Origin: JAKFEW01 sp036675505
GTDB taxonomy: Bacteria; Cyanobacteriota; Sericytochromatia; S15B-MN24; JAQBPE01
Length of the DNA: 64,000 nucleotides
Direction: 5' to 3'
NCBI GenBank assembly: GCA_036675505.1
Contig: JAKFEW010000030.1
Location: 8,985 to 72,984, forward strand
Shown here: piece by piece, positions 50,082 through 58,133 of the stretch
Position numbering within the stretch: the first letter of the stretch is position 1
How the letters are laid out: the number at the start of each line of letters is the position of its first letter
Translations under genes and position numbers: made by a program
The notes under the pieces: model-generated
Seen by the model: only the letters and a program-made list of their open reading frames with translations
Database searches by the model: none
What the model was told of the DNA's origin: nothing

Positions 50082-51735
50082 GAAGTGGTGGGGTTGGGGC
50101 GCCCCCGACAAGACCTACGCCCTCGACGCGCGGCCGAAAGCCTGGCCGTGGCTCAAGGCGAAGCTCGGCGTCACCGAAGAGGTCCACCGGCCCCCCGTCG
50201 ACAGCGGCGCCATCCAGCTGCCGCCCGCTCGCCTGGCCGTGCCCGCGCTCGAGGCACTGGCAGGCGCCGTGGGCGAGGTCAACGTCACGACCCAGGCCGG
50301 CGCCAGGCTGACCCATGCCTACGGCAAGAGCTACCGCGACCTCGTGCGCATCCGCGCCGGCGAGGTCGGCAATCCGCCCGATGCCGTGGTCTACCCGACC
50401 CAGGAGGGTCACGTGGAGGCGGTCCTCGCGCTGGCCGCGACCCACGGCTTCGCGGTGATCCCGTTCGGCGGAGGCTCGTCGGTGGTGGGCGGCCTCGAGA
50501 TGCCCGCGGATCAGGCCGAGCGCCCCTTCGTGAGCCTCGATCTCTCTCGGCTGGCCGAGGTCCTCGTGGTGGACAAGGACGCGATGACCGCCACCATTCA
50601 GGCCGGCATGATGGGCCCCAAGCTCGAGGAGGCCTTGCAGGCCCAGGGCGTCACGCTCGGTCACTTCCCACAGAGCTTCGAGTTCTCGTCGCTGGGCGGC
50701 TGGATCGCCACCCGCTCGGCGGGCCAGCAGTCCACGCGCTACGGCAAGATCGAGGATATGGTCGTCGGCGTCCGCTGCGTCACGCCGGTCGGCACCTACG
50801 CGTCGCGACCGGTGCCCGCCGCGGCACAGGGGCCGGACCTCGACCAGGTGGTCGTGGGCTCGGAGGGCGTGCTCGGCGTGATCACCCAGGCGACCGTGCG
50901 GGTGCACGCGGCACCCGAGCGCCGCAACTACCGCGCCCTGATTTTCGCGGACTGGGCCCACGGCCTCGCCGCCGTTCGCGAGGTGATGCAGGCCGAGCGC
51001 CATCCCGCCACCATGCGCCTTTCCGACGTGGCGGAGACCGCGGCGCTTTTCAAGCTGCGCGAAGGCGGCCAGTCGTCGCCGGCCCGCGACCTCATGCAGG
51101 AGGCGTTCAAGTGGTACCTCCGGCGCCTGCGCGGCATCGACCCCGGCCGCGGCTGCCTCATGGTGTTGGGCTTCGAGGGCGGCCACGACGAGGTCGAGCA
51201 CGATCTGCACGTGGTCAAGGACCGCCTGGAGGGCCACCGGGCGTTCGACATGGGCGCCGGCATCGGCGAGAAGTGGTACGAGGGTCGCTTCGAGCTGCCT
51301 TACATGCGCGACACGTTGCTCGATCGCGGCATCCTGGTCGACACGCTCGAGACGAGCGCGACCTGGGACCGTATCCCGGCCCTCTACCAGGGCGTGACGG
51401 ACGCGCTCACGGGCGCGATCGCCGCCGACGGCCTGCCGCCGCTGGTCTTCTGCCATGTGTCCCATCCCTATCATGAAGGCGCGTCGCTCTACTTCACCTT
51501 CATGGCCCGACAGGCCCCCGACGACCCGCTCGGCCAGTGGATGCGCTACAAGCGCGCGGCCACCGAGGCGATCATCGCGCACGGCGGCGCGCTCAGCCAC
51601 CACCACGGCGTCGGCCTGGACCACGCGCCCTGGACGGGCGCGGCGATCGGCGCCGAGGGCGTGCGCTGGCTGCGCGCGCTCAAGGCCGCGGCCGACCCGG
51701 CGGGGGTCATGAATCCCGGCAAGATCCTCGGCTGA
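50053..51735 (+). CDS. FAD-linked oxidase, alkylglycerone-phosphate synthase (AGPS)-like
   Basis: 560 residues (553 if the ATG at 50074 is used). The FAD-binding domain has PFGGGSSVVGG and the HFPQSFEFSSLGGWIATRS block, followed by RYGKIEDMVVGVR; the C-terminal part has SHHHGVG, the His cluster of AGPS. The eukaryotic enzyme swaps the acyl chain of acyl-DHAP for a fatty alcohol to start ether lipids; in bacteria the substrate of this group is often unproven. The ether-forming reaction is therefore an inference. The gene is 26 bases upstream of glpD, which links it to the DHAP/glycerol-3-phosphate pool. No ribosome site; starts lie in a duplicated -10/ATG module. Confidence 0.82.
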   Translation: MTDYTGPMTMKWWGWGAPDKTYALDARPKAWPWLKAKLGVTEEVHRPPVDSGAIQLPPARLAVPALEALAGAVGEVNVTTQAGARLTHAYGKSYRDLVRIRAGEVGNPPDAVVYPTQEGHVEAVLALAATHGFAVIPFGGGSSVVGGLEMPADQAERPFVSLDLSRLAEVLVVDKDAMTATIQAGMMGPKLEEALQAQGVTLGHFPQSFEFSSLGGWIATRSAGQQSTRYGKIEDMVVGVRCVTPVGTYASRPVPAAAQGPDLDQVVVGSEGVLGVITQATVRVHAAPERRNYRALIFADWAHGLAAVREVMQAERHPATMRLSDVAETAALFKLREGGQSSPARDLMQEAFKWYLRRLRGIDPGRGCLMVLGFEGGHDEVEHDLHVVKDRLEGHRAFDMGAGIGEKWYEGRFELPYMRDTLLDRGILVDTLETSATWDRIPALYQGVTDALTGAIAADGLPPLVFCHVSHPYHEGASLYFTFMARQAPDDPLGQWMRYKRAATEAIIAHGGALSHHHGVGLDHAPWTGAAIGAEGVRWLRALKAAADPAGVMNPGKILG

Positions 51736-51749
51736 CCCCAGGTTCAGGG

Positions 51750-51755
51750 TATGAT
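51750..51755 (+). promoter_or_regulatory. -10-like hexamer of a possible leaderless promoter (glpD)
   Basis: TATGAT preceded by GGG and followed by six bases and the ATG at 51762, the same spacing as in the duplicated module at 50040-50081. Confidence 0.4.
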
Positions 51756-51761
51756 GGCCCC

Positions 51762-53534
51762 ATGGACCTCGACGCCCTGGACCGCCCCGCCCGCCTCGCC
51801 CAACTCGCCGACCAGACCTTCGACCTGGTCGTGATCGGCGGCGGCATCGTCGGCGCAGGAATCGCCTGGGACGCCGCGCTGCGTGGCCTGTCCGTCGCGC
51901 TCGTCGAAAAGGGCGACTTCGCCTCGGGCACGAGCTCGAAATCCTCGAAGCTGCTCCACGGCGGCCTGCGCTACCTCGAGCAGGGCGAGATCCCGCTGGT
52001 CTTCGAGTCGCTCGCGCAGCGCAACCGGCTCTTCGGCGACGCCCCGCACCTGGCACGGCGCCTCGATTTCATGTTCCCGATCTTCCGCGGCGGCCGCGAT
52101 CGCGGCTGGCTGATCAGCGCCGGCCTGTGGGTCTACGACCTGCTCTCGCATGTCACCTTCCCGCGCGGCTCCTGGCACCGGCGCCTCAGCGCCGCCGCCG
52201 CCTGCGCCGTCGAGCCCGCCATCCGAACCGAAGGGTTGCGCGGCGCCTTCCGTTACGCGGACGGCGTGACCGAGGACGCCCGGCTGGTCGTGGAGACCTT
52301 GAAATCCGCGGCGGCGGCCGGCGCCCTGGCCTTGAACTACCTGGAAGTCACCGGGCTCGAGAAAGACGCCGCGGGCAAGGTCGTTGGCGTGCGCGCCCGC
52401 GACCTCGCAGGCGAAATTGGGGCGGAGCCGTTCGTGATCCGTGGTGCGCGCGTGTTCGCGGCGGCCGGCCCGTGGGTCGACGCGGTGCTGCGCCTCGACG
52501 ATCCCACCGCCCGGCGCCGGCTCAGGCCCACCAAGGGTGTCCACGTCGTGACGGAAGCGTTCGTGCGCGAGCATGCGGTGGTGATGCGCTCGGTGGACCC
52601 ACGCGAGGCCAAGCCGCGCGTCATGTTCGCGATCCCCTGGGAGGGCCGGACGGTGATCGGCACGACCGACACCGACCCGGTGGGTGATCCCGACGATGCG
52701 CGCTACCTGGACCAGGACGTCGAGGCGAGCCCCGAGGAGGTGCGCTACCTGCTCGAGGCGGCCAACGCCACCTTCGCTGTGAATCTGACCGAAAAGGACG
52801 TCATCGCAGCCTTCGCCGGCTGGCGGCCGCTGATCGCGCCGGCCGAGGCCGGGGTGTCGGCCTCGGCCGTGTCGCGCGAGCATGAGGTCTTCGAGACGGC
52901 CTCCGGGCTGTTCGCGATCGCCGGCGGCAAGCTCACCTCCTTCCGCGCGATGGCGCGCCAGGCCGTGAACGAGGTGCTGCACAGCCTCGCCAGGGAAATG
53001 GGCGGCATCACGCGCATGGCGCCGAGCACGATCGAGGAGCAGCCGATTTCCGGCAGCGCGCTCGGCGAGAGCACGCTGGACGCCTACGTCGCGAGCGCGG
53101 CCGCGCAGCCGCAGGCGGGCCTCGCCACCGCCGACGTGGGCTTGTTGGCGCGCCGGTACGGCAGCAATTGGCCCCAGCTGCGTGCGCTGATCGAGGCTGC
53201 GCCGCGGCTCGCCGAGCGGTTGCCGGGCGTCGTGGGCACCGAGCCGCGCTGGCGCGTGGAGGTGGTGTACGCGATTCGCCACGAGGGCGCCCTGACGCCG
53301 GCCGATTTCCTCATGCGGCGCACGCGGCTCCAACTGCTCGACGGTGACCAGGGCCTGGGCGTGTTGGAGTCGGTGGCAGGGCTGATGGCGGACGTCTTCG
53401 CCCCGGCCAGGGGCTGGGACCTCGCGGCGCGGGAAGGCTGGATCCGGCAAACGACGGCCGCGTATCGCGAGATCGTGGCGCGCGGGCGCGCGATGCGGTC
53501 GGAACCGGCCGCCCCCCGGCTCGAAGCTGGCTGA
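51762..53534 (+). CDS. glpD: Glycerol-3-phosphate dehydrogenase (FAD, quinone-linked)
   Basis: 590 residues. Oxidises glycerol-3-phosphate to DHAP at the inner face of the membrane. FAD-binding GGGIVGAGIAWDAALRG, the ASGTSSKSSKLLHGGLRYLE active-site block, RPTKGVHVV and GTTDTD are intact, and the C-terminal DAO_C-type domain starts near 440. Longer in-frame extensions are out-competed by an ATG at 51762 with a -10 hexamer six bases away and no ribosome site. It follows the AGPS-like gene by 26 bases. No glpK or glpF is near. Confidence 0.94.
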   Translation: MDLDALDRPARLAQLADQTFDLVVIGGGIVGAGIAWDAALRGLSVALVEKGDFASGTSSKSSKLLHGGLRYLEQGEIPLVFESLAQRNRLFGDAPHLARRLDFMFPIFRGGRDRGWLISAGLWVYDLLSHVTFPRGSWHRRLSAAAACAVEPAIRTEGLRGAFRYADGVTEDARLVVETLKSAAAAGALALNYLEVTGLEKDAAGKVVGVRARDLAGEIGAEPFVIRGARVFAAAGPWVDAVLRLDDPTARRRLRPTKGVHVVTEAFVREHAVVMRSVDPREAKPRVMFAIPWEGRTVIGTTDTDPVGDPDDARYLDQDVEASPEEVRYLLEAANATFAVNLTEKDVIAAFAGWRPLIAPAEAGVSASAVSREHEVFETASGLFAIAGGKLTSFRAMARQAVNEVLHSLAREMGGITRMAPSTIEEQPISGSALGESTLDAYVASAAAQPQAGLATADVGLLARRYGSNWPQLRALIEAAPRLAERLPGVVGTEPRWRVEVVYAIRHEGALTPADFLMRRTRLQLLDGDQGLGVLESVAGLMADVFAPARGWDLAAREGWIRQTTAAYREIVARGRAMRSEPAAPRLEAG

Positions 53535-53654
53535 CGCGCGCCCGAGCACGCTAACGATACGTTAAAGTTCCGTCAAAATTCAGGAAAACGTGGCAACTTG
53601 GCAGGCCTTTCACGCCATAACGACCATGTCACCCGCGAGAGCATGGAGCCCCGC

Positions 53655-53855
53655 ATGTCCCATAAGTCGCCCCAGGAGCTGTTCCCCAACCTCTTCAGCG
53701 CCAAGGCCGCGAAGCGCCCGGCGCCTGAGATGAAGCCTCAGGACATGCGGCTGCTGCAGTACTGCATGCGCCAGGCCGCCAGGCGGCCGGCAGGAGCGAT
53801 TGCGCCCCCCGCGCAGCGCCTGGCCCGGCCGATGGCCGCGCGCCCGACCCGCTAA
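53655..53855 (+). CDS. Small basic protein
   Basis: 66 residues using the ATG at 53655 with GGAG six bases upstream; ATGs at 53643 and 53598 are in frame but lack one. It is rich in Ala, Arg, Pro and Lys (net positive), starts MSHKSPQELFPNLFS and has an amphipathic stretch MKPQDMRLLQYCMRQAARR. No helix-turn-helix or metal site is clear. The 120-base gap before it holds a TAACG-ATA-CGTTA palindrome (53552-53564). It is convergent with the CysE-like gene. Function unknown. Confidence 0.5.
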   Translation: MSHKSPQELFPNLFSAKAAKRPAPEMKPQDMRLLQYCMRQAARRPAGAIAPPAQRLARPMAARPTR

Positions 53856-53871
53856 CTTGCGGGCGGCCGGG

Positions 53872-54648
53872 CTAGATGCCCGCGCCGTCGATCAGCTCTT
53901 CCACGGCCGGGATCGGGCCGTACGCCTCGGGGTTCCGGGTCCGCCAGGGCTCGTGGGCCCCGGTTTGCCGTTGGGCTGCGAACGACACGATCTGCACCTG
54001 CTCCTCGAGCTTGTAGAGCCGCTCGGCGAGTGCCTGGATCGCGCGCGCATCGGGGTCTGGCCGGGCCTGGGGCCGCGTGAGCACCCGGCCCGGCGATCCG
54101 AGCGCGATGCCGCCGTCCGGCACGTCGCGCGTGACCACGGCGCCCGCGAGCACGCGCACGTCGTCGCCCAGGAAGACGTCGCCCACCAGCAACGCACCCG
54201 CCTCGAGCACCACGCGCCGGCCGACCGTCGGGTGGCTGCGCTGGGCGCCCAGGCCAGCCGGCAGGCCCGCAAGCACCGCCAGGTCCGCCTCGGGCATGGC
54301 CAGCCCGCCGGTGACCAGCATCACGCCAGGCTCGATCAGGCAGTCGTCGCCGATCACCACCGCCTCGCCGACCACCACGCCGCCGCCCGCGAGCAACAGG
54401 CAGCGCGCGCCGATGCGGGCGCCCGGGTGCAGGTCGAAGCCGGTCGCGCGACGCGTCCAGCCGGCCAGGAAGCGCGCGAGGTTGCGCCAGCCGGCGAGCC
54501 AGAGGGCGTTCGCGAGGCGGTAGCGGGCCAGGGCGTGCAGGCCCGGCTCGAGCATGGCGATTTCAGGGACCGGCCGGCGTTGGCGTTCGGCATGCCGCTC
54601 CGCGGTGGCGACGAGGTCGGCCCAGATCTCGCCGAAGCCAGCCTTCAC
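53872..54648 (-). CDS. CysE-like hexapeptide acyltransferase lacking the catalytic Asp-His
   Basis: 258 residues from a GTG that overlaps the cysteine dioxygenase stop by one base. An N-terminal helical part, a left-handed beta-helix (about 72-190, FDLHPGARIGARCLL onward) and a C-terminal coiled-coil tail (about 205-225, ALAERLYKLEEQVQ). In serine acetyltransferase the DHATG motif carries the catalytic dyad Asp-His; here those positions are L86-A87, while the second His survives (SHPTVG, H139). Serine acetylation by the normal mechanism is doubtful; another acceptor or a regulatory role is possible. Its location with a cysteine-consuming enzyme links it to cysteine metabolism. Confidence 0.8.
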   Translation of the reverse strand: MKAGFGEIWADLVATAERHAERQRRPVPEIAMLEPGLHALARYRLANALWLAGWRNLARFLAGWTRRATGFDLHPGARIGARCLLLAGGGVVVGEAVVIGDDCLIEPGVMLVTGGLAMPEADLAVLAGLPAGLGAQRSHPTVGRRVVLEAGALLVGDVFLGDDVRVLAGAVVTRDVPDGGIALGSPGRVLTRPQARPDPDARAIQALAERLYKLEEQVQIVSFAAQRQTGAHEPWRTRNPEAYGPIPAVEELIDGAGI

Positions 54649-55232
54649 TAGATGAGCGCGGCCATCGCGTCGGCGCCCGGCTCCATCCAGAGCATCGGCT
54701 CGCCCTGCATCGGCTTGCTCAGCACGGAGCCGGTCAGCGGGTCGAAGAGCTCCATCACGTCGAGCGGGCCTGCGTAGAAGTGCAGCGAGACCACGCGGCG
54801 CGGCGCATAGGCCGGGTTGCCCAGGCGGTGGATGCTGCCCACCCGGTCCATCACGATCGAGCCGGCCGCGGCGACCGCCTGGGTCGACGGCTCGAGGTCG
54901 GCGCGGCCGGGCACGGCGCCGTCGTCGAGGCGGCGGAAGCCGGTGATGGCGAGCGCACCCTCGTACACGTAGACCACGCCGAACGATCGGCCGTGGTTGT
55001 GGACCGGCGTGCCCTGGCCGGGCTTCCAGCAGAGGCAGATCGCCTCGAAGTTGTCGTCGCGGTAGAGGACGTTGCGCGCGTAGCTGTCGTCGGAGAACTG
55101 GATGTAGGGGGCGAGCAGGGCCGAGTCGACCACCAACCTCGAAACCAGGTCGAAGAGCCGGTCTTCGCTCATACCGTCCTGGCCGAGCTCTCTGGCCTCC
55201 GCGAGGAATTCTTTCCAGTCCAACGGGTGCAT
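54648..55232 (-). CDS. Cysteine dioxygenase (type I)
   Basis: 194 residues with GGAGGAGG before the ATG. Oxidises cysteine to cysteine sulfinate with O2. The cupin has iron ligands H78 and H80 in PVHNHGRSFG and H135 in GSIHRLGN. The residue matching the crosslinking Cys93 of mammalian enzymes is G85, as in many bacterial members. A TTGACA/TACGAT promoter with an 18 bp spacer stands about 35 bases upstream. Related thiol dioxygenases (for example for 3-mercaptopropionate) cannot be fully excluded. It is the first gene of a two-gene operon with the CysE-like protein. Confidence 0.88.
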   Translation of the reverse strand: MHPLDWKEFLAEARELGQDGMSEDRLFDLVSRLVVDSALLAPYIQFSDDSYARNVLYRDDNFEAICLCWKPGQGTPVHNHGRSFGVVYVYEGALAITGFRRLDDGAVPGRADLEPSTQAVAAAGSIVMDRVGSIHRLGNPAYAPRRVVSLHFYAGPLDVMELFDPLTGSVLSKPMQGEPMLWMEPGADAMAALI

Positions 55233-55264
55233 GGCGCCTCCTCCGGCCTCATCGCCGGACCTTG

Positions 55265-55294
55265 ATCGTAGTGGTGCGGGCATCGGCATGTCAA
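55265..55294 (-). promoter_or_regulatory. Sigma70-type promoter of the cysteine dioxygenase operon
   Basis: Minus-strand TTGACA (55294-55289) and TACGAT (55270-55265) 18 bp apart. The start would be near 55258, about 25 bases before the ATG and upstream of the GGAGGAGG site. Confidence 0.6.
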
Positions 55295-55306
55295 CGTCCG
55301 GCGCCC

Positions 55307-55340
55307 GATCACCGACCCGGTGCGGGCCCGCGGGTATAAT
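55307..55340 (+). promoter_or_regulatory. Promoter of the gene at 55360 with a shared upstream box
   Basis: TATAAT (55335-55340) preceded by GGG, and GATCACCGACC (55307-55317) ending 17 bp upstream of it. The same 11-base box ends 16 bp upstream of the TATACT of the AGPS-like gene (50014-50024). The last six bases could be a -35, or the box could be an operator. Confidence 0.4.
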
Positions 55341-55359
55341 GGCGGCCGGTGAACCGAAC

Positions 55360-55839
55360 ATGACCGAAGGCCCCCAACTCCCCCTCAACCCCGTGCCCCG
55401 CTCGCTGCTGGACCAGTTCCTGCAGGAGCTGGCCGACCTCGGGCTGACCGAACGCCAGGTGGAAGGGCACCTGGTCTTCCTGCGGCTCTGGCAGAAGTAT
55501 TTGCAGCCGCGCCGCCTCCTCGACGGCACGCCCGACGATCTGCCCGAGTTCCAGGCGTTCTTGCGCGGGCACGGCGCGCGGCGCGCCGAGGTGCGCTTCG
55601 CCGAGGAGGCCATCGAACACTTTTATGCCTTCACGCTCGACCGCCATGCCGGCTTCGAGGAGCGCGCCGCCTGGACCCGCCGCTTCGAGGCCGCGCCGCA
55701 GGTGCGGCCGATGCCGCTCTGGGAGGCGATCGCCAGGCGCTTCCTGCCGCACCTGCGGCGCGCCGACCCGGGCTGGCTGGATTGGGCCGGCCGCCCGGCC
55801 CCCGGGCCCGAGGGCGGCGCCCCGAGAGCCGCGCCGTGA
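55360..55839 (+). CDS. Hypothetical protein with a helical core-binding-like region
   Basis: 159 residues, soluble and mostly helical. The N-terminal part (LLDQFLQELADLGLTERQV, then LVFLRLWQKYLQPRR) recalls the SAM-like core-binding domain of tyrosine recombinases, but no catalytic domain follows, so it is not an integrase. The tail is Pro/Gly/Ala-rich. No good ribosome site. It overlaps the next gene by GTGA and so is coupled to it. Function unknown. Confidence 0.6.
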   Translation: MTEGPQLPLNPVPRSLLDQFLQELADLGLTERQVEGHLVFLRLWQKYLQPRRLLDGTPDDLPEFQAFLRGHGARRAEVRFAEEAIEHFYAFTLDRHAGFEERAAWTRRFEAAPQVRPMPLWEAIARRFLPHLRRADPGWLDWAGRPAPGPEGGAPRAAP

Positions 55840-57752
55840 GCGCTCCCCACCAGCAGCCGACCGAATCGCGCCACCCGCTGCTCGGCCTGACGCCCGCCGC
55901 CCGGCGCGAGCTCGCCCGCACGCTGATCCGGGGGCTGCACGCCCACCGCATGATCGAGCGGACCGAGGTCCGCCAGGCCGGCCTGCGCGGCGTGGCGGTG
56001 GTGGGCGGCACAGGCGCCGCGCTCGGCGCCGCCTGGGTCGGCCTGGCCGGCGGGGCGCTCGCGCCGTTCGCCGGCGCCTACCTGGCGGCGATGGCGCTGC
56101 AGGCGCTGGCGGGACGGGCGCTGGCCGGCGACGACAACCAGGCGGATCCGGGCTGGGCCCGGGCTGCGCGCAGCTTCGCGCTGGCGCCGCTCGATGCCGT
56201 GCGGGCCGCGAAGGACGTGCTGGTGCCCGACCGCGTCTCGCCGGATCGCCTGGTGCTGGCCGCCGGCCTGCTGGTCGCCGTGCGGCATCCGCTCTCGTCG
56301 AGCCTGCTGCGCCGCCTGGTCGGGCGCGCCTACCCGCTGGCCGAGGTGGACCGGGCGATCGCCCTGCTCGTGCGTATGGGCTACGTCGCCCACGCCCCCG
56401 CGGCGGCCGGCGTGCTCGTGCTGACCGAAGCCGGCGTGGGCGTGCTGCGCGCGCTGGGGGTGCCGCCGCCGGAGGCCCGTCGGCGCGGGGACCCGGAGAT
56501 CCAGGCGCACCTGCTGCCGATTTTCGCGGCGCTGGATGCGCGGGGCAAATCGGCAGGGCGGCCGGCGCCCGACGTGATCGTGAAGCCCGTGGCGCCGCCC
56601 GCTCCCGTCGAAGAACCGGCGACGGTGGTCACCTTGCCGCGCCCCGGCAAGCCCACCGCCCCCTTCGCGCCGGTCGTGGCCCCCGCCGAGGTGCCGGCCC
56701 CCACCCGGCCCGCCCGCCGGCTGCCGGTCCCCTTGCTCGCGGCGGCCGCGATGATCGCCATCCTCGGCTTCCTCGTCGCAACCTTCCCGCCCCGCCTGCC
56801 GACCGGCATGGGCGGAGCCGCCCACTACCGCATGGTCGTCACGGCCGAAAACATGCCGCACAGCACCGGCACCGCCCTGCAGTTCAACGGGCGCGGCTTC
56901 CTGCTCTCGAGCTTCGGCGGCGACCTCTTCCTCAGCATCCCCGAGCGCCTCGACTACAAGCGCCCGCTCTCCTTCCAGGGCTTCGACATGGCCGCCGACT
57001 GTGGCCTGGTGGACCGCGACGTCCGCGCGGCCCGCATGGCGCCGCTCGGCCGCTTCCTCTGGACCGAGATGGGTGGCGAGGGCAGCGCGGATGGGCGGGA
57101 GAGATGCCTGGTCGACCTCGATACCAGGACCGTCACCCACGACCTGCCGAGCCGGCAGCCGGCCTACGGGTTGGCCCATGTCGTCGGCTGGGCCGGGCCG
57201 CAGACCTTGCTGATGGCGGCGCAGGCGCCGCCGGCGCGCGCCGGCCGCTGGTGGGCCGTCGACGTCGTGACGCATGCGGCCGCGCCGGTCGACTTGCCCT
57301 CGCACGCCCGCTTGCTGCCGCTCGCGACCGAGGGCGGGCCGGCGCTGCTCGCCGGCTTCGACGCCCGCACCGACGGCACCTGGGACCTCACCACCTACTG
57401 GCTGGGGGAGGGCCGCCATTACCAGAAGGTGCGCGCGATCCGCGCGACGCTGCCCGAGCCGCTGCGCGACGCGAATCCGCACCACGCCGCGCTGTCACCC
57501 GATAAGCGTTACCTGTTGCTCGCGCTGCGCACGGACGACGAGGGCGTGGCGGCCAGCGGCTCGCTGGTCGTGCTTTCGCTCGAGGACGGCACCGCCACGC
57601 AGCTCGATACGACACCCGCACCGCTCGTCGACGCCCCCATGTTCTGGGGACCCGACGTGCGCGACGGGCGTTACCGCTTCTACTTCAATGGACCTGGGCC
57701 CGACGGCGTGGTGCCGTGGGCCGGTGAAATGGCCGTGATGCCGACCAAATGA
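55836..57752 (+). CDS. Membrane protein with internal winged-helix and external beta domain
   Basis: 638 residues from a GTG overlapping the previous stop. One or two hydrophobic stretches at about 50-90 may form a membrane hairpin. A winged-helix-like section (about 155-208, LLRRLVGRAYPLAEVDRAIALLV then GVLVLTEAGVGVLRAL) is followed by a Pro-rich linker, a membrane helix (about 297-317) and an external part (about 320-638) of repeated beta strands (YLLLALRTDDE, SLVVLSLEDG), possibly a propeller. This arrangement would suit a membrane-bound sensor that reads an outside signal and acts on DNA or on a partner inside, but DNA binding is not proven. Confidence 0.65.
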   Translation: MSAPHQQPTESRHPLLGLTPAARRELARTLIRGLHAHRMIERTEVRQAGLRGVAVVGGTGAALGAAWVGLAGGALAPFAGAYLAAMALQALAGRALAGDDNQADPGWARAARSFALAPLDAVRAAKDVLVPDRVSPDRLVLAAGLLVAVRHPLSSSLLRRLVGRAYPLAEVDRAIALLVRMGYVAHAPAAAGVLVLTEAGVGVLRALGVPPPEARRRGDPEIQAHLLPIFAALDARGKSAGRPAPDVIVKPVAPPAPVEEPATVVTLPRPGKPTAPFAPVVAPAEVPAPTRPARRLPVPLLAAAAMIAILGFLVATFPPRLPTGMGGAAHYRMVVTAENMPHSTGTALQFNGRGFLLSSFGGDLFLSIPERLDYKRPLSFQGFDMAADCGLVDRDVRAARMAPLGRFLWTEMGGEGSADGRERCLVDLDTRTVTHDLPSRQPAYGLAHVVGWAGPQTLLMAAQAPPARAGRWWAVDVVTHAAAPVDLPSHARLLPLATEGGPALLAGFDARTDGTWDLTTYWLGEGRHYQKVRAIRATLPEPLRDANPHHAALSPDKRYLLLALRTDDEGVAASGSLVVLSLEDGTATQLDTTPAPLVDAPMFWGPDVRDGRYRFYFNGPGPDGVVPWAGEMAVMPTK

Positions 57753-57756
57753 CCGA

Positions 57757-58014
57757 TCAGGACGCCTCGCTGAAAGGCGCCAGTTTATACGTCCACACGC
57801 CGTTGGCGCGGTGAGCTTCGAGCAGCCCCAGGCTGGTCATGTAGCTCAGGACGTGGAGCACCTGATCGACAGGCCTCGCGAGGCAGTCCGCCACCTCTTC
57901 GGCGCGGACACGCCAGCCGCGACGCGCGGTCAGGAGCTCGAACACCTCGCCCGGTTGAAGCAGCCCAGGACGCTTGGTCACAGGGTGCAGGGCGCGCTCG
58001 AGGGTTAGCAGCAT
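57757..58014 (-). CDS. Small winged-helix protein (putative regulator)
   Basis: 85 residues with GGAGG eight bases before the ATG. The whole length fits one winged helix: helices at about 25-33 and 38-46, the recognition helix in PVDQVLHVLSYMTSLGLLEA, and a wing GVWTYKLAPF. No ligand domain. Its promoter region has an ATTGCAC-GTGCAAT inverted repeat, consistent with autoregulation. It is convergent with the membrane-bound winged-helix gene, four bases away. Confidence 0.65.
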   Translation of the reverse strand: MLLTLERALHPVTKRPGLLQPGEVFELLTARRGWRVRAEEVADCLARPVDQVLHVLSYMTSLGLLEAHRANGVWTYKLAPFSEAS

Positions 58015-58050
58015 GCCGGTACCTCCGCTCGCTTGACGCTCGTAAGATCC

Positions 58051-58105
58051 TTCATACCCTGGTCGAACGAATTTTTAAGCAAATATTGCACGCCGATTGT
58101 GCAAT
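58051..58105 (-). promoter_or_regulatory. Promoter and inverted repeat upstream of the small winged-helix gene
   Basis: ATTGCAC (58085-58091) and GTGCAAT (58099-58105) are perfect inverted arms around seven bases. On the minus strand a GGG-preceded TATGAA (58056-58051) lies nearer the start. The repeat is upstream of the likely -35. The remainder of this 119-base gap shows nothing else. Confidence 0.45.
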
Positions 58106-58133
58106 TGTCACCGAACAGCCGATGACGCCCGTC

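Noticed and set aside
55360..55839. Phage integrase or recombinase
   Set aside because: Only a core-binding-like helical stretch is seen; there is no catalytic domain, and no att sites or mobile genes are nearby.
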